Below are positions 37,107 to 45,843 of a stretch of 64,000 nt of DNA, in pieces. How positions within the stretch are numbered: the stretch's first letter is position 1; every line of letters begins with the position of its first letter. Source of the DNA: Tepidamorphus sp. (GTDB lineage Bacteria; Pseudomonadota; Alphaproteobacteria; Rhizobiales; Tepidamorphaceae). A program made the position numbers and the translations under genes. The DNA lies in contig JANQKY010000096.1 in assembly GCA_028280885.1 (NCBI GenBank), positions 1 through 64,000 on the forward strand, written 5' to 3'. Under the pieces are notes generated by a model. The model did no database searches. It was not told the DNA's origin and saw nothing but the letters and a program-made list of their open reading frames with translations.

Positions 37107-37787
37107 ATGACAGTCGACCAGCCCGGTCTTCCCCTTACCCTGCCCCTTACCCTGCATGGCTATTTCCGGTCGTCGACGTCCTTCCGGGTGCGCATGGCGC
37201 TCAATCTCAAAGGCTTGCGCTATGCCCAGAAGACCTACGATCTGCGCCAGGGGCAGCAGCGCGGCGAGGCCTATCTGGCCGAGAACCCGCAGGGGCTGGT
37301 GCCGACGCTTGAACTGGGCGACGGCACCCGGATCCCGCAATCGATGGCGATCATGGAATGGCTGGAGGAGGCGGTTCCCGAGCCGGCGCTGATGCCGGCG
37401 ACCGCGCTTCAACGGGCACGGGTGCGGTCGCTCGCCGACATGGTCGCGCTGGATACCCATCCGCTCAACAATCTGAGGGTCCTCAACTATCTGCGCGGCA
37501 CGTTCGGCGCCGACGACGAAGCGGTCGCGACCTGGTTCCGCCACTGGGCGGGCCTTGCCTTTAAGGCGCTGGAAACGCGGCTTGCCGGCGATCCGCAGAC
37601 CGGGCGCTATTGCCATGGCGATGAGCCGACGATCGCCGATATCTGCCTCGTTGCCCAATGCATCAACAACCGCCGCTTCCAGGTCGACGAGACACCCTAT
37701 CCGACGATCCGCCGGATCGTGGCGGCCTGTCTCGACATCCCCACCATCCAGGACGCCTTGCCCGACCGGCAGCCGGACGCGGATTGA
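37107..37787 (+). CDS. maiA: Maleylacetoacetate isomerase (zeta-class GST)
   Basis: A 226-residue zeta GST that isomerises maleylacetoacetate to fumarylacetoacetate with glutathione in tyrosine degradation. YFRSSTSFRVRMALNLKG matches the family SSxSxRVR active-site motif, followed by NPQGLVPTLEL, IPQSMAIMEWLEE, and HPLNNLRVLNYL in the C-terminal domain. The N-terminus has a short duplicated LPLTLPLTL. No homogentisate dioxygenase or fumarylacetoacetase is adjacent, so it could also serve maleylpyruvate-type substrates. Confidence 0.87.
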   Translation: MTVDQPGLPLTLPLTLHGYFRSSTSFRVRMALNLKGLRYAQKTYDLRQGQQRGEAYLAENPQGLVPTLELGDGTRIPQSMAIMEWLEEAVPEPALMPATALQRARVRSLADMVALDTHPLNNLRVLNYLRGTFGADDEAVATWFRHWAGLAFKALETRLAGDPQTGRYCHGDEPTIADICLVAQCINNRRFQVDETPYPTIRRIVAACLDIPTIQDALPDRQPDAD

Positions 37788-37988
37788 GGGTTTGCGATCG
37801 CCTGCAACTGGTCCGGTTTTGGACTGGCTGTCACCAGTAAGTTGCCGGTCCATTATTGGTCTTATTTACGCCAAGCCTGCGGGTTTCTATACGGTCTTCA
37901 GGCAAAATACACATTGTTAACCATAAGAACCTAGAGTTTACCCTACGGATTTCCGAGAATTTGCTTAGCCGGAAAATTGGGGGGTGCG

Positions 37989-38687
37989 GTGACTGACACA
38001 GCGGAAGCAGGCGAGAAGCTCGATCTTCTGGAGAGCACCTTCGCGCAGGTCGATGCGCTTATCTATCGCTGCAAGAACGACGAGAACTACACCATGTCGA
38101 CCATCGTCGGCAGGGCGAAGTCGATAACCGGGTATGAAACGGACGATATCGTCGGCAACAAGCGGGCCTCCTGGGTCGAGATCACCCATGCCGACGACAA
38201 GGAGCGGGTGTTCGCGGTGGTCGACGAGGCGATCGACGCCGGTCAGCCCTGGGACCTCGACTACCGGATCGTGACCCCGCAGGGCACGTCGAACTGGGTG
38301 CGCGAACGCGGCTGCGCGGTCTACGAGAACGGCGAACTGACCTATCTGCAGGGGCTTGTCGTGCGGGCCGACGCCGAGGTCGAGCTGCGCAATTCGATTG
38401 AAACGACGGCCTCGGCGGCGGAAGCGGAAAAAAAGGAAATCGTCAATATCGCCAAGGCCATCCTGACCTCGATCAAAACCCTGTCGCTGCTGGCGATCAA
38501 TGCGCGGATCGAGGCTGCTCATTGCGGCGCGGCGGGGCAGGGGTTCGCCGTCATCGCCGAGGAGATCAGCCGGCTTGCCGATGACAATGCCGTGCATGCC
38601 CGCCAGATCGCCGACCGGATGAACGAAACGAAAGCGCAGGATAGTGCCGCCGTGGATACCGCCGTCGATACCGCCGACGCGGCCTGA
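37989..38687 (+). CDS. Soluble PAS protein with truncated chemoreceptor signalling tip
   Basis: About 232 residues from the GTG at 37989, which has a GGGGG run upstream; a TTG at 37977 is an alternative. Residues about 10-125 form a PAS_3-type domain (GRAKSITGYETDDIVG, WDLDYRIVTPQGTSNWVRERG). The C-terminal part carries only the hairpin tip of a methyl-accepting chemotaxis protein (LSLLAINARIEAAHCGAAGQGFAVIAEEISRLAD). No transmembrane segment, HAMP domain or methylation helices are present. It may tune a chemosensory array or act in a flagellum-independent pathway. Confidence 0.8.
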   Translation: MTDTAEAGEKLDLLESTFAQVDALIYRCKNDENYTMSTIVGRAKSITGYETDDIVGNKRASWVEITHADDKERVFAVVDEAIDAGQPWDLDYRIVTPQGTSNWVRERGCAVYENGELTYLQGLVVRADAEVELRNSIETTASAAEAEKKEIVNIAKAILTSIKTLSLLAINARIEAAHCGAAGQGFAVIAEEISRLADDNAVHARQIADRMNETKAQDSAAVDTAVDTADAA

Positions 38688-38757
38688 TGGAGTAGGGCTT
38701 TCTCAGGTCGCCAGGAATCGGGTGCCGCGCGTGGCGGCCGGATGATAGACTGACGGC

Positions 38758-39342
38758 ATGAGTGATGATTCCGCCGGACTGATGCTGTTCGATACCGCGA
38801 TCGGGCGCTGCGGCGTCGCGTGGCGCGGTGCGCGGCTTGTCGCCGTTCAACTGCCCGAGGCCGATGACGACATCACCCGGTCCCGCCTGCGGCGCAAGGT
38901 CGGCGGCGAGGCGGACGAGGGCACGCCGCCGCCGGCGATCAAACGGGTGGTCGACGACTGTATCGCGCTGCTCGACGGCGAGGCGCGTGACTTTGCCCAT
39001 GCGGATCTGGAACTGGAGACAGTGGCGGCGTTCAACCGGCAGGTCTATGACGTCGCGCTCGCCATTCCGCCCGGCGGCACGCTCACCTATGGCGAGGTCG
39101 CCGCCAGGATCGGCGAGCCGGGCGCGGCCCGCGCCGTCGGCAAGGCGCTTGGCGAAAATCCCTGGCCGATCGTGGTGCCCTGCCACCGGGTGCTTGCCGC
39201 TGATGGCAAGACCGGCGGCTTTTCGGCCAATGGCGGCGTCGAGACGAAACTGAAGATGCTGTCGATCGAGCGGGTTCACAAGATCGGCGCGCCGACCCTG
39301 TTCGATGACGATCCGGCGTTCGACTACGCGGCGCGGCGATAG
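38758..39342 (+). CDS. ogt: Methylated-DNA-protein-cysteine methyltransferase
   Basis: A 194-residue DNA repair protein that removes alkyl groups from O6-alkylguanine by suicidal transfer to a cysteine. The active site is C142 in IVVPCHRVLAADG, followed by GGFSANGGVETKLKML. The TYGEVAARIGEPGAARAVG helix-turn-helix binds DNA, with the arginine finger in AARAVG. Length fits Ogt rather than the Ada fusion. It stands alone with a 70-bp gap after the PAS protein gene. Confidence 0.92.
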   Translation: MSDDSAGLMLFDTAIGRCGVAWRGARLVAVQLPEADDDITRSRLRRKVGGEADEGTPPPAIKRVVDDCIALLDGEARDFAHADLELETVAAFNRQVYDVALAIPPGGTLTYGEVAARIGEPGAARAVGKALGENPWPIVVPCHRVLAADGKTGGFSANGGVETKLKMLSIERVHKIGAPTLFDDDPAFDYAARR

Positions 39343-39551
39343 CGATTGGCTCGCGCCCTCACTGTAATTCAGCTAAATAAATTCACAGCCTTGAGGCTGG
39401 CGTGTTGACAGGCCAGGCATCTCCCGGCGATATCGTGGCGTCATCCAGCGTATCGGGGCCATCGTGGGGGCTGGAGACGTCTGTCGGTGTGGCCGGCGGG
39501 CAATAGTGGCTGTCCGGTACGCCCGTGCCGGCCTGAGGGCTGGGAATATCC

Positions 39552-41699
39552 ATGCGCAACATGTCATTCTGCGGTCTGCTGCTGGCGACCTTCTCTATAT
39601 TCGCGTCAAGCGCTGAGGAGGTACAGGCGCAGGCCCCGGTGCCCGTCGACAAGGAAGCGACGGTGACGACGCTGACGTCCCTGGTCAATCCGGTTGAACT
39701 CGGCGATGAGGTGACGCTGGAGCTCGAAGTCTCAGCCGTCAATCCAACCACCGAAACACCGACCGGCACCGTCACGGTCTATCGCGGCGATTTCGTCTGG
39801 CATATTATCGACAATTATCCAGGCGGTAAGGCCACGTTTCGATACAACGCTTCCAGTGTCGGCACGGAAGTCTTCAGGGGCGTCTACGACGGCAACGACA
39901 GTTTCGAAGGCTCGCAATCCGATGCGCTCAGCCAGGTCGTCACGAAGCGTGCCACCGCGACGACGCTGACCTCGGACATCAATCCGAGCGTTGTCGGCCA
40001 GCAGGTAACGCTGTCCGTGTCGGTTGCGCCCGTCGCGCCGTCGACCAACACGCCGACCGGCACGGTCACCGTTCTCAGCGACGACGGGCCGTTTCTGGTC
40101 GTCCCTTACTCCGGCGACACGATAACGGCCACCTTCCCCCTCGATGCCGCCGGCACGGTGATTTATCGGGCGCTCTATAGCGGCAACGACAGTTTCGCGG
40201 CCTCGACCGCGCCGGACCTGTCGCAGACCGTGAAGGCGGGCAGGACGACGGTTGGCCTGACCGTTTCCTCCACTGACGCCGTGCCCGGGGAGACCATCAA
40301 GGTCGTAGCGACGGTTGCGGCCGTCTCGCCGGCAAGTGGGACGCCTCGGGGACAGGTCAGGTTCAAGGATGGCGGCAAGACGATCGCCACGGTGGACCTG
40401 AAGAACGGCAAGGCGCGCTTCAAGACCAAGGCGCTTGCGATCGGCGCCCGTGAAATCGTCGCGAAATACCGCGGCAGCGATGATTGGGCGGCGAGTGCAT
40501 CCGATGCGCAGACAGTCACCGTCGACCCGCGTGTCGGCGCGGAGTTCCCCGTCAACGAGACGACCGCGGGCGCGCAGCGCGATCCGGCCCTGGCGGCGCT
40601 TGCCAGCGGCGGCTTCTCCGTCATCTGGCAGGGGCCGGATCAGGACGGGACCGGCATTTTCGGACAGCGGTTCAATGCCAACGCCAAGCGACGCGGCGCC
40701 GAGTTCCAGGTCAATTCGGACACGGATCATGCCCAATCAATGCCCGCCGCCGCCGGCTTCGCGGATGGCGGTTTCGTCGCCACCTGGACCTCGGACACCG
40801 GGGATGGCGGCGGGGCGGACGTGTTTGGCCAGCGGTTCAGCGGCACCGGCAAGCCGCGCGGCGATGCGGTCCGGGTCGACGGGTCCACGGCCTTCGGTCA
40901 GGGGGCACCGGTCGTTGCGGCTTTGAACACGGGCGGCCATGTGCTGCTGTGGTCTGTCGATGCGCAGGAGAGCCGCAGCCTTAGCTTGGAGGGCGGCGCG
41001 ACCGGTATCTTCGGCCGGCGCTTCGGCGCCGATGGCAAGCCGGCCGGCAAGGCGTTCCAGGTCAACACGGCGATAGCGAAGGATCATGTCGCGCCGGCCG
41101 TCGCGCCGCTTGCCGATGGCGGCTTCGTCGCCGCCTGGGCCTCCCGGGGCCAGGACGGCTCAGGCTTTGGCGTCTTCGCCCAGCGGTTCGACAAGAAGGC
41201 GCGACCTGAGGGCGCGGAATTCCGGGTCAATTCCGAAACCGCAGGCAGCCAGACCCTGCCGGCGGTGGCCGGTCTTTCAGGCGGCGGCTTCGTCGTGACG
41301 TGGCAGTCGCGCAAACAGGATGGATCGGGGCTTGGCATTTTTGCCCAAAGATACAGCGCCAGCGGCAAGGCCAAGGGCGATGCGTTTGCGGTCAACACGA
41401 CGACGAAGAGGGATCAGTGGCAGCCGGCGATCACACCGACGGCCGCCGGCGGCTTCCTGATCGCCTGGACGTCGAACCGCCAGGACGGATCGGGCCAGGG
41501 CGTCTACGGCCAGATGTTCGACAGGACGGGCGGCCGGATTGACACCGAATTCCCGATCAACGTGACGAGCAGGCAGGATCAGTGGCAGCCGGATCTGGCG
41601 ACGCTGGACAGCGGCGATCTTATCGCCGTGTGGACGTCGCACAAGCAGGACGGCTCGAAGGCGGGCGTGTTCGGCCGCCTGCTGCGGTTCGAACAATAG
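39552..41699 (+). CDS. Secreted Ig-like and beta-repeat protein
   Basis: A 715-residue exported protein with a signal peptide (residues 1 to about 28, cleavage near VQA-QA). Three bacterial Ig-like domains of about 95 residues follow (TPTGTVTVYRGD, TPTGTVTVLSDD, TPRGQVRFKDGG, each with YSGNDSF/YDGNDSF-like ends). From about residue 330 there are roughly seven repeats of 50-60 residues with the pattern GGFVxTWxSxxQDGSGxGxFxQRF and GxEFxVN. Such repeats occur in large secreted adhesins and RTX-associated proteins. No RTX nonapeptides or LPXTG are present. It is likely an extracellular or surface structural protein. Confidence 0.78.
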   Translation: MRNMSFCGLLLATFSIFASSAEEVQAQAPVPVDKEATVTTLTSLVNPVELGDEVTLELEVSAVNPTTETPTGTVTVYRGDFVWHIIDNYPGGKATFRYNASSVGTEVFRGVYDGNDSFEGSQSDALSQVVTKRATATTLTSDINPSVVGQQVTLSVSVAPVAPSTNTPTGTVTVLSDDGPFLVVPYSGDTITATFPLDAAGTVIYRALYSGNDSFAASTAPDLSQTVKAGRTTVGLTVSSTDAVPGETIKVVATVAAVSPASGTPRGQVRFKDGGKTIATVDLKNGKARFKTKALAIGAREIVAKYRGSDDWAASASDAQTVTVDPRVGAEFPVNETTAGAQRDPALAALASGGFSVIWQGPDQDGTGIFGQRFNANAKRRGAEFQVNSDTDHAQSMPAAAGFADGGFVATWTSDTGDGGGADVFGQRFSGTGKPRGDAVRVDGSTAFGQGAPVVAALNTGGHVLLWSVDAQESRSLSLEGGATGIFGRRFGADGKPAGKAFQVNTAIAKDHVAPAVAPLADGGFVAAWASRGQDGSGFGVFAQRFDKKARPEGAEFRVNSETAGSQTLPAVAGLSGGGFVVTWQSRKQDGSGLGIFAQRYSASGKAKGDAFAVNTTTKRDQWQPAITPTAAGGFLIAWTSNRQDGSGQGVYGQMFDRTGGRIDTEFPINVTSRQDQWQPDLATLDSGDLIAVWTSHKQDGSKAGVFGRLLRFEQ

Positions 41700-41719
41700 G
41701 ACTTCGGTTCGAACGTGCT

Positions 41720-43150
41720 CTAATTGACCGTGCCGGGATGGTGCGGGTTCATGCCGAGCTTCTGGCGGATCTGGCCCTTGCCGATCGCCAGCCGGCCGCG
41801 GATCGCCGAGTGCCACCAGGGCTTGCCCGTTGCCTGCTCGATCACCTTGCGGGCGGCCTTCATGTCGTGGAAGGCGCCGGTCAGCAGCGCCGGATCGTTG
41901 AAATTGTCGCAGAACAGGTCGGCGATCTTCTGAGCGCCCGTCTTCTGGGCGCCCGTCTTCTGGGCGCCCGTCTTCTGAGTTCCCGTCTTCTGAGTACCGG
42001 GTGATGCGTTGTGGCCGCCATCGCTGCCATACTGGGCGATCAGCAGTTCCTTGCCCGGATCGGTGATCGGCTCGAGCAGGGTGTTGTTGAACCGGTCGAT
42101 CCAGCGGTGCCGGTCCCAGAAGCTCTCAAACGTCGATTGCATCCACGGCTCGTCATAGGGGCGGTCCGCGCGAGCGACGATCTCGCTGACGAGGTTGCGG
42201 GCCATCTTGTTGCCGTTATTGGCCCCCTGGCCGCCGATCGGATCGAGCGACATGGTGGAATCGCCGACCGACAGCACCTTGCGGCCCGACGGCAGCGTGC
42301 CGACCGGCATCCGCACCTCCGGCACGAAGGTTCCTTTAAGCCAGGCATTGTCGTCGAGCAGTTCCATGTCGCGGCACCATTCGTAGTCCCACGGCATCAC
42401 CTCCCTGATGACCTCACGGCCGATATCGACCGCCTGGTGGCCGTCCTTGACGTCATCGAAGCGGTCGAGCGGGCCGCCTTCCTTGGCCTCGAACAGCATC
42501 GACCAGCCCGGCCCGTGATCCTTGTGGTACCAGGGCACCCAGAAGGCCTCGCCGAACGTGGCGAAGAAATTGAACTTCACCGGCAACAGGTCGATGCCGG
42601 GAAAGGCGAAGGGCTGTCCCCTGGTGCAGATCATGCAGAGCTTGCGCTGTGGCTTGGAATAGGTCGAGCGGGCCTCGTCGCGCGGGAACAGCCGGTGGAT
42701 GTCGCCGCGGCCGGCCGCGACGATCGCCAGATCATGGTCGCCGGCGATCTCGTCGAGCCGGTCGACGGTGACGTTTTCGATCTCGATCCTGCCGCCGCGC
42801 GCTTCCAGTTCGTTCATCCAGCGATGGCTCTGCAGCCGCAGGTCGATCGCCAGGAAGTAGTCGGAGAACCGGCCGACCAGCGTGAGCAGGCGGTTGCCGG
42901 CGTCGGGCGAGAAGGTGAGGTGGATGCCTTCGCCCTTCGGCGCGCCGTCCTCCCAGAAGTCCAGGCCGAGTTCGCGCTCGTAGGCAAGCGACATGTCGAA
43001 GCGCGCCGCCGTGCCCGTCGGCCGCGCCTTGGTGAGGAAGTCATCGGCCGACTTGTCGGAATAAAGCGTGACGTCATAGCCGTGGCGCAAGAGGTCGTGC
43101 GCCGTCAGGAGGCCGGCCTGGCCGGCCCCGACGATGGCAATCGAGCGCAT
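41720..43150 (-). CDS. StyA-like FAD-dependent monooxygenase
   Basis: A 476-residue flavoprotein. GAGQAGLLTAHDLLRHGYDVTLYSD opens the FAD Rossmann fold, GRGDIHRLFPRDEARS follows, and LSVGDSTMSLDPIGGQGANNGNKMA is the ribityl-binding motif. Overall it resembles styrene monooxygenase StyA, a two-component epoxidase that takes reduced FAD from a reductase. No StyB-like reductase is adjacent. The protein is longer than usual, partly because of an inserted TQKTGTQKTGAQKTG-type tract encoded by 15-bp tandem repeats. It is downstream of a VOC gene. Confidence 0.82.
   Translation of the reverse strand: MRSIAIVGAGQAGLLTAHDLLRHGYDVTLYSDKSADDFLTKARPTGTAARFDMSLAYERELGLDFWEDGAPKGEGIHLTFSPDAGNRLLTLVGRFSDYFLAIDLRLQSHRWMNELEARGGRIEIENVTVDRLDEIAGDHDLAIVAAGRGDIHRLFPRDEARSTYSKPQRKLCMICTRGQPFAFPGIDLLPVKFNFFATFGEAFWVPWYHKDHGPGWSMLFEAKEGGPLDRFDDVKDGHQAVDIGREVIREVMPWDYEWCRDMELLDDNAWLKGTFVPEVRMPVGTLPSGRKVLSVGDSTMSLDPIGGQGANNGNKMARNLVSEIVARADRPYDEPWMQSTFESFWDRHRWIDRFNNTLLEPITDPGKELLIAQYGSDGGHNASPGTQKTGTQKTGAQKTGAQKTGAQKIADLFCDNFNDPALLTGAFHDMKAARKVIEQATGKPWWHSAIRGRLAIGKGQIRQKLGMNPHHPGTVN
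41926..42000 (-). repeat. Five 15-bp tandem repeats inside the StyA-like gene
   Basis: Five consecutive 15-bp units start TCTTCTG (41926-41940, 41941-41955, 41956-41970, 41971-41985, 41986-42000). The second and third are identical. They keep the reading frame and encode T/A-Q-K-T-G pentapeptides, so copy-number change would alter protein length without a frameshift. Confidence 0.92.
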
Positions 43151-43162
43151 GGTTCAGTCCTT

Positions 43163-43210
43163 GTTCAGGGCGTTTAGCGTTCGGGGCGTGTGGCGTTCAG
43201 GGCGTGTAGA
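43163..43210 (-). repeat. Three 16-bp tandem repeats across the VOC stop codon
   Basis: Units at 43163-43178, 43179-43194 and 43195-43210 share GTTCAGGGCGT-like sequence. The third contains the stop codon and last codons of the VOC gene, and the others lie in the 46-bp gap before the StyA-like gene. It is probably a local duplication that moved the two genes apart. Confidence 0.85.
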
Positions 43211-43751
43211 GCGTCACCGGGGCGGTCTCGGCGAAGGCCTGCTTGTCGAATTCGACCAGTTCGAGCTGGTTGCCGAACGGATCGAGAAAGTAGTTGCACA
43301 GCGTGTAGTTGAGCGGTCCTTCGTCGAGCACCATCGGGCCGGACATCAGTTCGCAGCCGCGCGCGGCGAGATAGGCCTTGGCGGCTGCCATGTCGGCGAC
43401 CTTGAAGGCGATGTGGTGGCCGCCATTGTCGCAATTGCGCGGCGGCTCGGTGCGGCGGTCGGCGGGCTTTTCGTATTGGAACAGCTCGAGATTGAGGTTC
43501 GGTCCGATCTGGATCATCGAGATCAGGATGCGGGCGCCGGCCACGTTGACATGGGCATCCGTCCAGTCGCGGCCGTCGTCTCCCTTTGGCAGTTCGGCTG
43601 CGTCGAAGGGCCCGATCCGGTAGAGCTCGGTGCCACCGATCACGTCGGTATAGAAGGCGACCGCCTTGTCGAGATCGGGGACGGTCAGGGCGATGTGATC
43701 GACATGGGACAGGCCGGGAATTCCGGTTCGCGTGGAGTGATCGTCGGTCAT
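43197..43751 (-). CDS. VOC family metalloprotein (glyoxalase/extradiol dioxygenase fold)
   Basis: A 184-residue protein of two beta-alpha-beta-beta-beta modules. Candidate metal ligands are H20 in HVDHIALTV, the glutamate in LNLELFQYE, the histidine in GGHHIAFKV and the glutamate in GNQLELVEF, the full set expected for this fold. It could be a small-ring isomerase, lyase or dioxygenase acting on the product of the neighbouring monooxygenase. It is the first gene of a two-gene minus-strand unit, divergent from the AraC regulator. The specific reaction is unknown. Confidence 0.82.
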   Translation of the reverse strand: MTDDHSTRTGIPGLSHVDHIALTVPDLDKAVAFYTDVIGGTELYRIGPFDAAELPKGDDGRDWTDAHVNVAGARILISMIQIGPNLNLELFQYEKPADRRTEPPRNCDNGGHHIAFKVADMAAAKAYLAARGCELMSGPMVLDEGPLNYTLCNYFLDPFGNQLELVEFDKQAFAETAPVTLYTP

Positions 43752-43953
43752 GGGGTTTCCTCTGCGTGTGTTCTGGTTTTGCCGATCGGCACGCCGGATG
43801 GAGTTGAAGCCAAGGCTTCACGGTTCCGGACGGCGCCGCAATCCGGATTTTCCGCCGCCTGTCCGATTTCTCCAAATCATTTTACGCCGACGTCAGTTGT
43901 CGTGCCGCGCTGCCTTCGACTACGCTCACCCGGTTGGAGGGTTTGCAGACCGG

Positions 43954-44928
43954 ATGGCCGCGCCGCTTGAGCGATATCGCGTATTGGCGACCACGCATCT
44001 CGACGAGGCGCGGGACAAGGTCTCGCGCTATTTCTGGCCGCACCGCATCGACGTCGCCGGCCGCAGGGCGGCGCTTGCCGCGACGTTCCATCACGCGCCG
44101 GTGGCCGCCTCGTCGCTCAACTATGTGCGCTACGGCGCCGATACGCGGATCGATGCCGGCGAGCAGCCCGACTGCTACATGTTCAAATACGCAGTCGACG
44201 GGCCGCTCGGAGCCGCCCGGCGCGACACGGACTATCAGGTCCGGCCCGGACAACTGATCGTCAGCGCCCCGGCCCGCGATCTGAAGGTCCGGTTTGCGCG
44301 CACGACCGGCCTGCTGATCTTCAAGGTGCCGCGCCGGCGCCTGAACCGGCACCTGACGCGCATGCTCGGCGACACGGTGGCGGGACGGACGGCCTTCCGC
44401 GACGGTCCGGTCAGCGCGACGGGGGCGATGCAAAGCTATGTCCGGGCGCTGACCCTTTTACGGCTCGAACTCGATACGTCGCAGTCCCTGGCGGGCAATC
44501 CGGCGGCGGCGGTCGAATACGAGGAATTTCTTCTCTCCGCGCTGTTGCGCGCCTGGCCGCATTCCCAGTCGCACCGGCTCGACGCGCCGCCCGCGATCCG
44601 GCCGCGTGCCGTCAAGCGGGTGATCGACTATATCGAGGCGCATGCAGAGCGGCCCTTGCGAGCCGGCGATCTGGTCCGGGTCTCGGGGGCGGGGACGAGC
44701 GCGCTCTATGCCGCCTTCCAGCAGCATGTCGGCTGTTCGCCGATGGCCTATCTGCGCGGTGTCCGTCTCAGCCGGGCGCGCGCGGCGCTGCTTGCCGCCG
44801 GCGAGGCGGAAACGGTGTCGTCGATCGCGCTTGATTGGGGCTTTTCCCATTTCGGCCGGTTCGCCACCGCCTATCGCGAGGCCTTCGGCGAGACACCGAG
44901 CGAGACCTTGCGGCGGTCGCGAGGCTGA
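43954..44928 (+). CDS. AraC-family transcriptional regulator
   Basis: A 324-residue regulator. The N-terminal 200 residues match the AraC-binding-like domain of XylS/FeaR-type activators of aromatic pathways (YMFKYAVDGPL, YQVRPGQLIVSAP). The C-terminal 100 residues hold two helix-turn-helix motifs, ending in SSIALDWGFSHFGRFATAYREAFGETPSETLRR. The ATG at 43954 follows a TTGGAGGG ribosome site. The frame is open to 43750, but that stretch is upstream DNA. It probably activates the divergent VOC/StyA-like genes across the 202-bp spacer. Confidence 0.88.
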   Translation: MAAPLERYRVLATTHLDEARDKVSRYFWPHRIDVAGRRAALAATFHHAPVAASSLNYVRYGADTRIDAGEQPDCYMFKYAVDGPLGAARRDTDYQVRPGQLIVSAPARDLKVRFARTTGLLIFKVPRRRLNRHLTRMLGDTVAGRTAFRDGPVSATGAMQSYVRALTLLRLELDTSQSLAGNPAAAVEYEEFLLSALLRAWPHSQSHRLDAPPAIRPRAVKRVIDYIEAHAERPLRAGDLVRVSGAGTSALYAAFQQHVGCSPMAYLRGVRLSRARAALLAAGEAETVSSIALDWGFSHFGRFATAYREAFGETPSETLRRSRG

Positions 44929-45110
44929 GTGGGGGGCGGATAGGGTCAGGGAACTGTGTTCATGGATGCCCGGAACACGTCCGGGCATGACAGCCGAGGG
45001 GGTGGCGAGGATGAAAACCAAAGCCCTGTGCCCGCTGAACCGGACAGTAGTGGGACACGTCCGGGCGTGACAATCTTTGCGGCGGTTGCGCGACGGTGTT
45101 CCCTCTCCCT

Positions 45111-45240
45111 CGTCATCCCGGCCGCAGGCGAAGCCGGAGAGCCGGGATCGGGGAGCCCGTGTCGGTGCGGGTGGGACTCCGCACCGCCTCGGTTCCCCGA
45201 TCCCGGATATTCGCTTAAGCGAATTCCGGGATGACGATCG
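45111..45240. repeat. Full facing-hairpin repeat (ATCCCGG family)
   Basis: It begins CGTCATCCCGGCCGCAGGC, passes through CCGGGATCGGGG and CCCCGATCCCGGATATTCGC, and ends GCGAATTCCGGGATGACGATCG. It is 130 bp long, and its outer ends are inverted copies of one another. The central 30-40 bp is not shared with the copies at 7608 and 48918. Confidence 0.85.
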
Positions 45241-45435
45241 AGGGGTCTGTGGACTCATCTCCCCCCGGAGGTCATCCCCGGACTTGTTCCACTGCTGTCC
45301 GGTTTAATTGCCAGGGCGCGGGGAACATCTGCACGCAGAGTTCCTTGCTCGGCCGCCCCCGGCGCTCGGCTTTGGGCCTCGCGCGTTCGGCACTCGAAAT
45401 GCTCTCGCATTTCGCCCGCTTGCGCGGACCGCGCC

Positions 45436-45692
45436 TCACCCCTCACCCGGCCCTTTGGGCCGCCCTCTCCCGCCAAGGGGGAGAGGGAAAGAGCGCGCTG
45501 GACGGATCGGGCACGTTGGCACCGACATCATGTGCGGTATCGAAGTTTTCTGTCCGCTGGCGGTTGCGACCAGCACACGGCCTCTCAGATGCACTCGCAC
45601 CCTCTCCCCCTTGGCGGGAGAGGGTCGGCCGCAGGGCCGGGGTGAGGGCCCGTGGCACGGCCGCTCGTCGTGCCAGTTCTCCGGGATGACGG
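45436..45692 (-). repeat. Long composite repeat, copy 2 (inverted)
   Basis: It has the same order of blocks as copies 1 and 3, read on the opposite strand. The centre contains AAGAGCGCGCTGGACGG, CGGTATCGAAGTTTTCTGTCC and GATGCACTCGCACCC, flanked by inverted CCCTCTCCCGCCAAGGGGG-type ends, with CCGGGATGACGG at the outer edge. Confidence 0.85.
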
Positions 45693-45843
45693 GGGAGAGG
45701 TAGTGTGGCTTCGGTTTCTCGTCTTCCTTAGCGGAATTCCCGGCCTGGCCTCGGAAACACAGCTTTTCCGGGCCGGCCGGTCGCGCCAGTGGCATCTGCG
45801 GGCGGCGGGGGTATAAAGAGGGCCGGATTTCCCCTCCAGACGG

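Larger units (their letters stand above)
44929..45843. other. Intergenic repeat island
   Basis: No gene is supported in these 915 bp. The stretch contains an ACCGGACAGTAGTGGGAC motif (near 45040), a full facing-hairpin repeat (45111-45240), a GTCCGGTTTAATTGCCAGG motif near 45298, and an inverted long composite repeat (45436-45692). The last 150 bp hold no recognised repeat and should contain the promoter of the acyl-CoA ligase gene. Confidence 0.7.
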
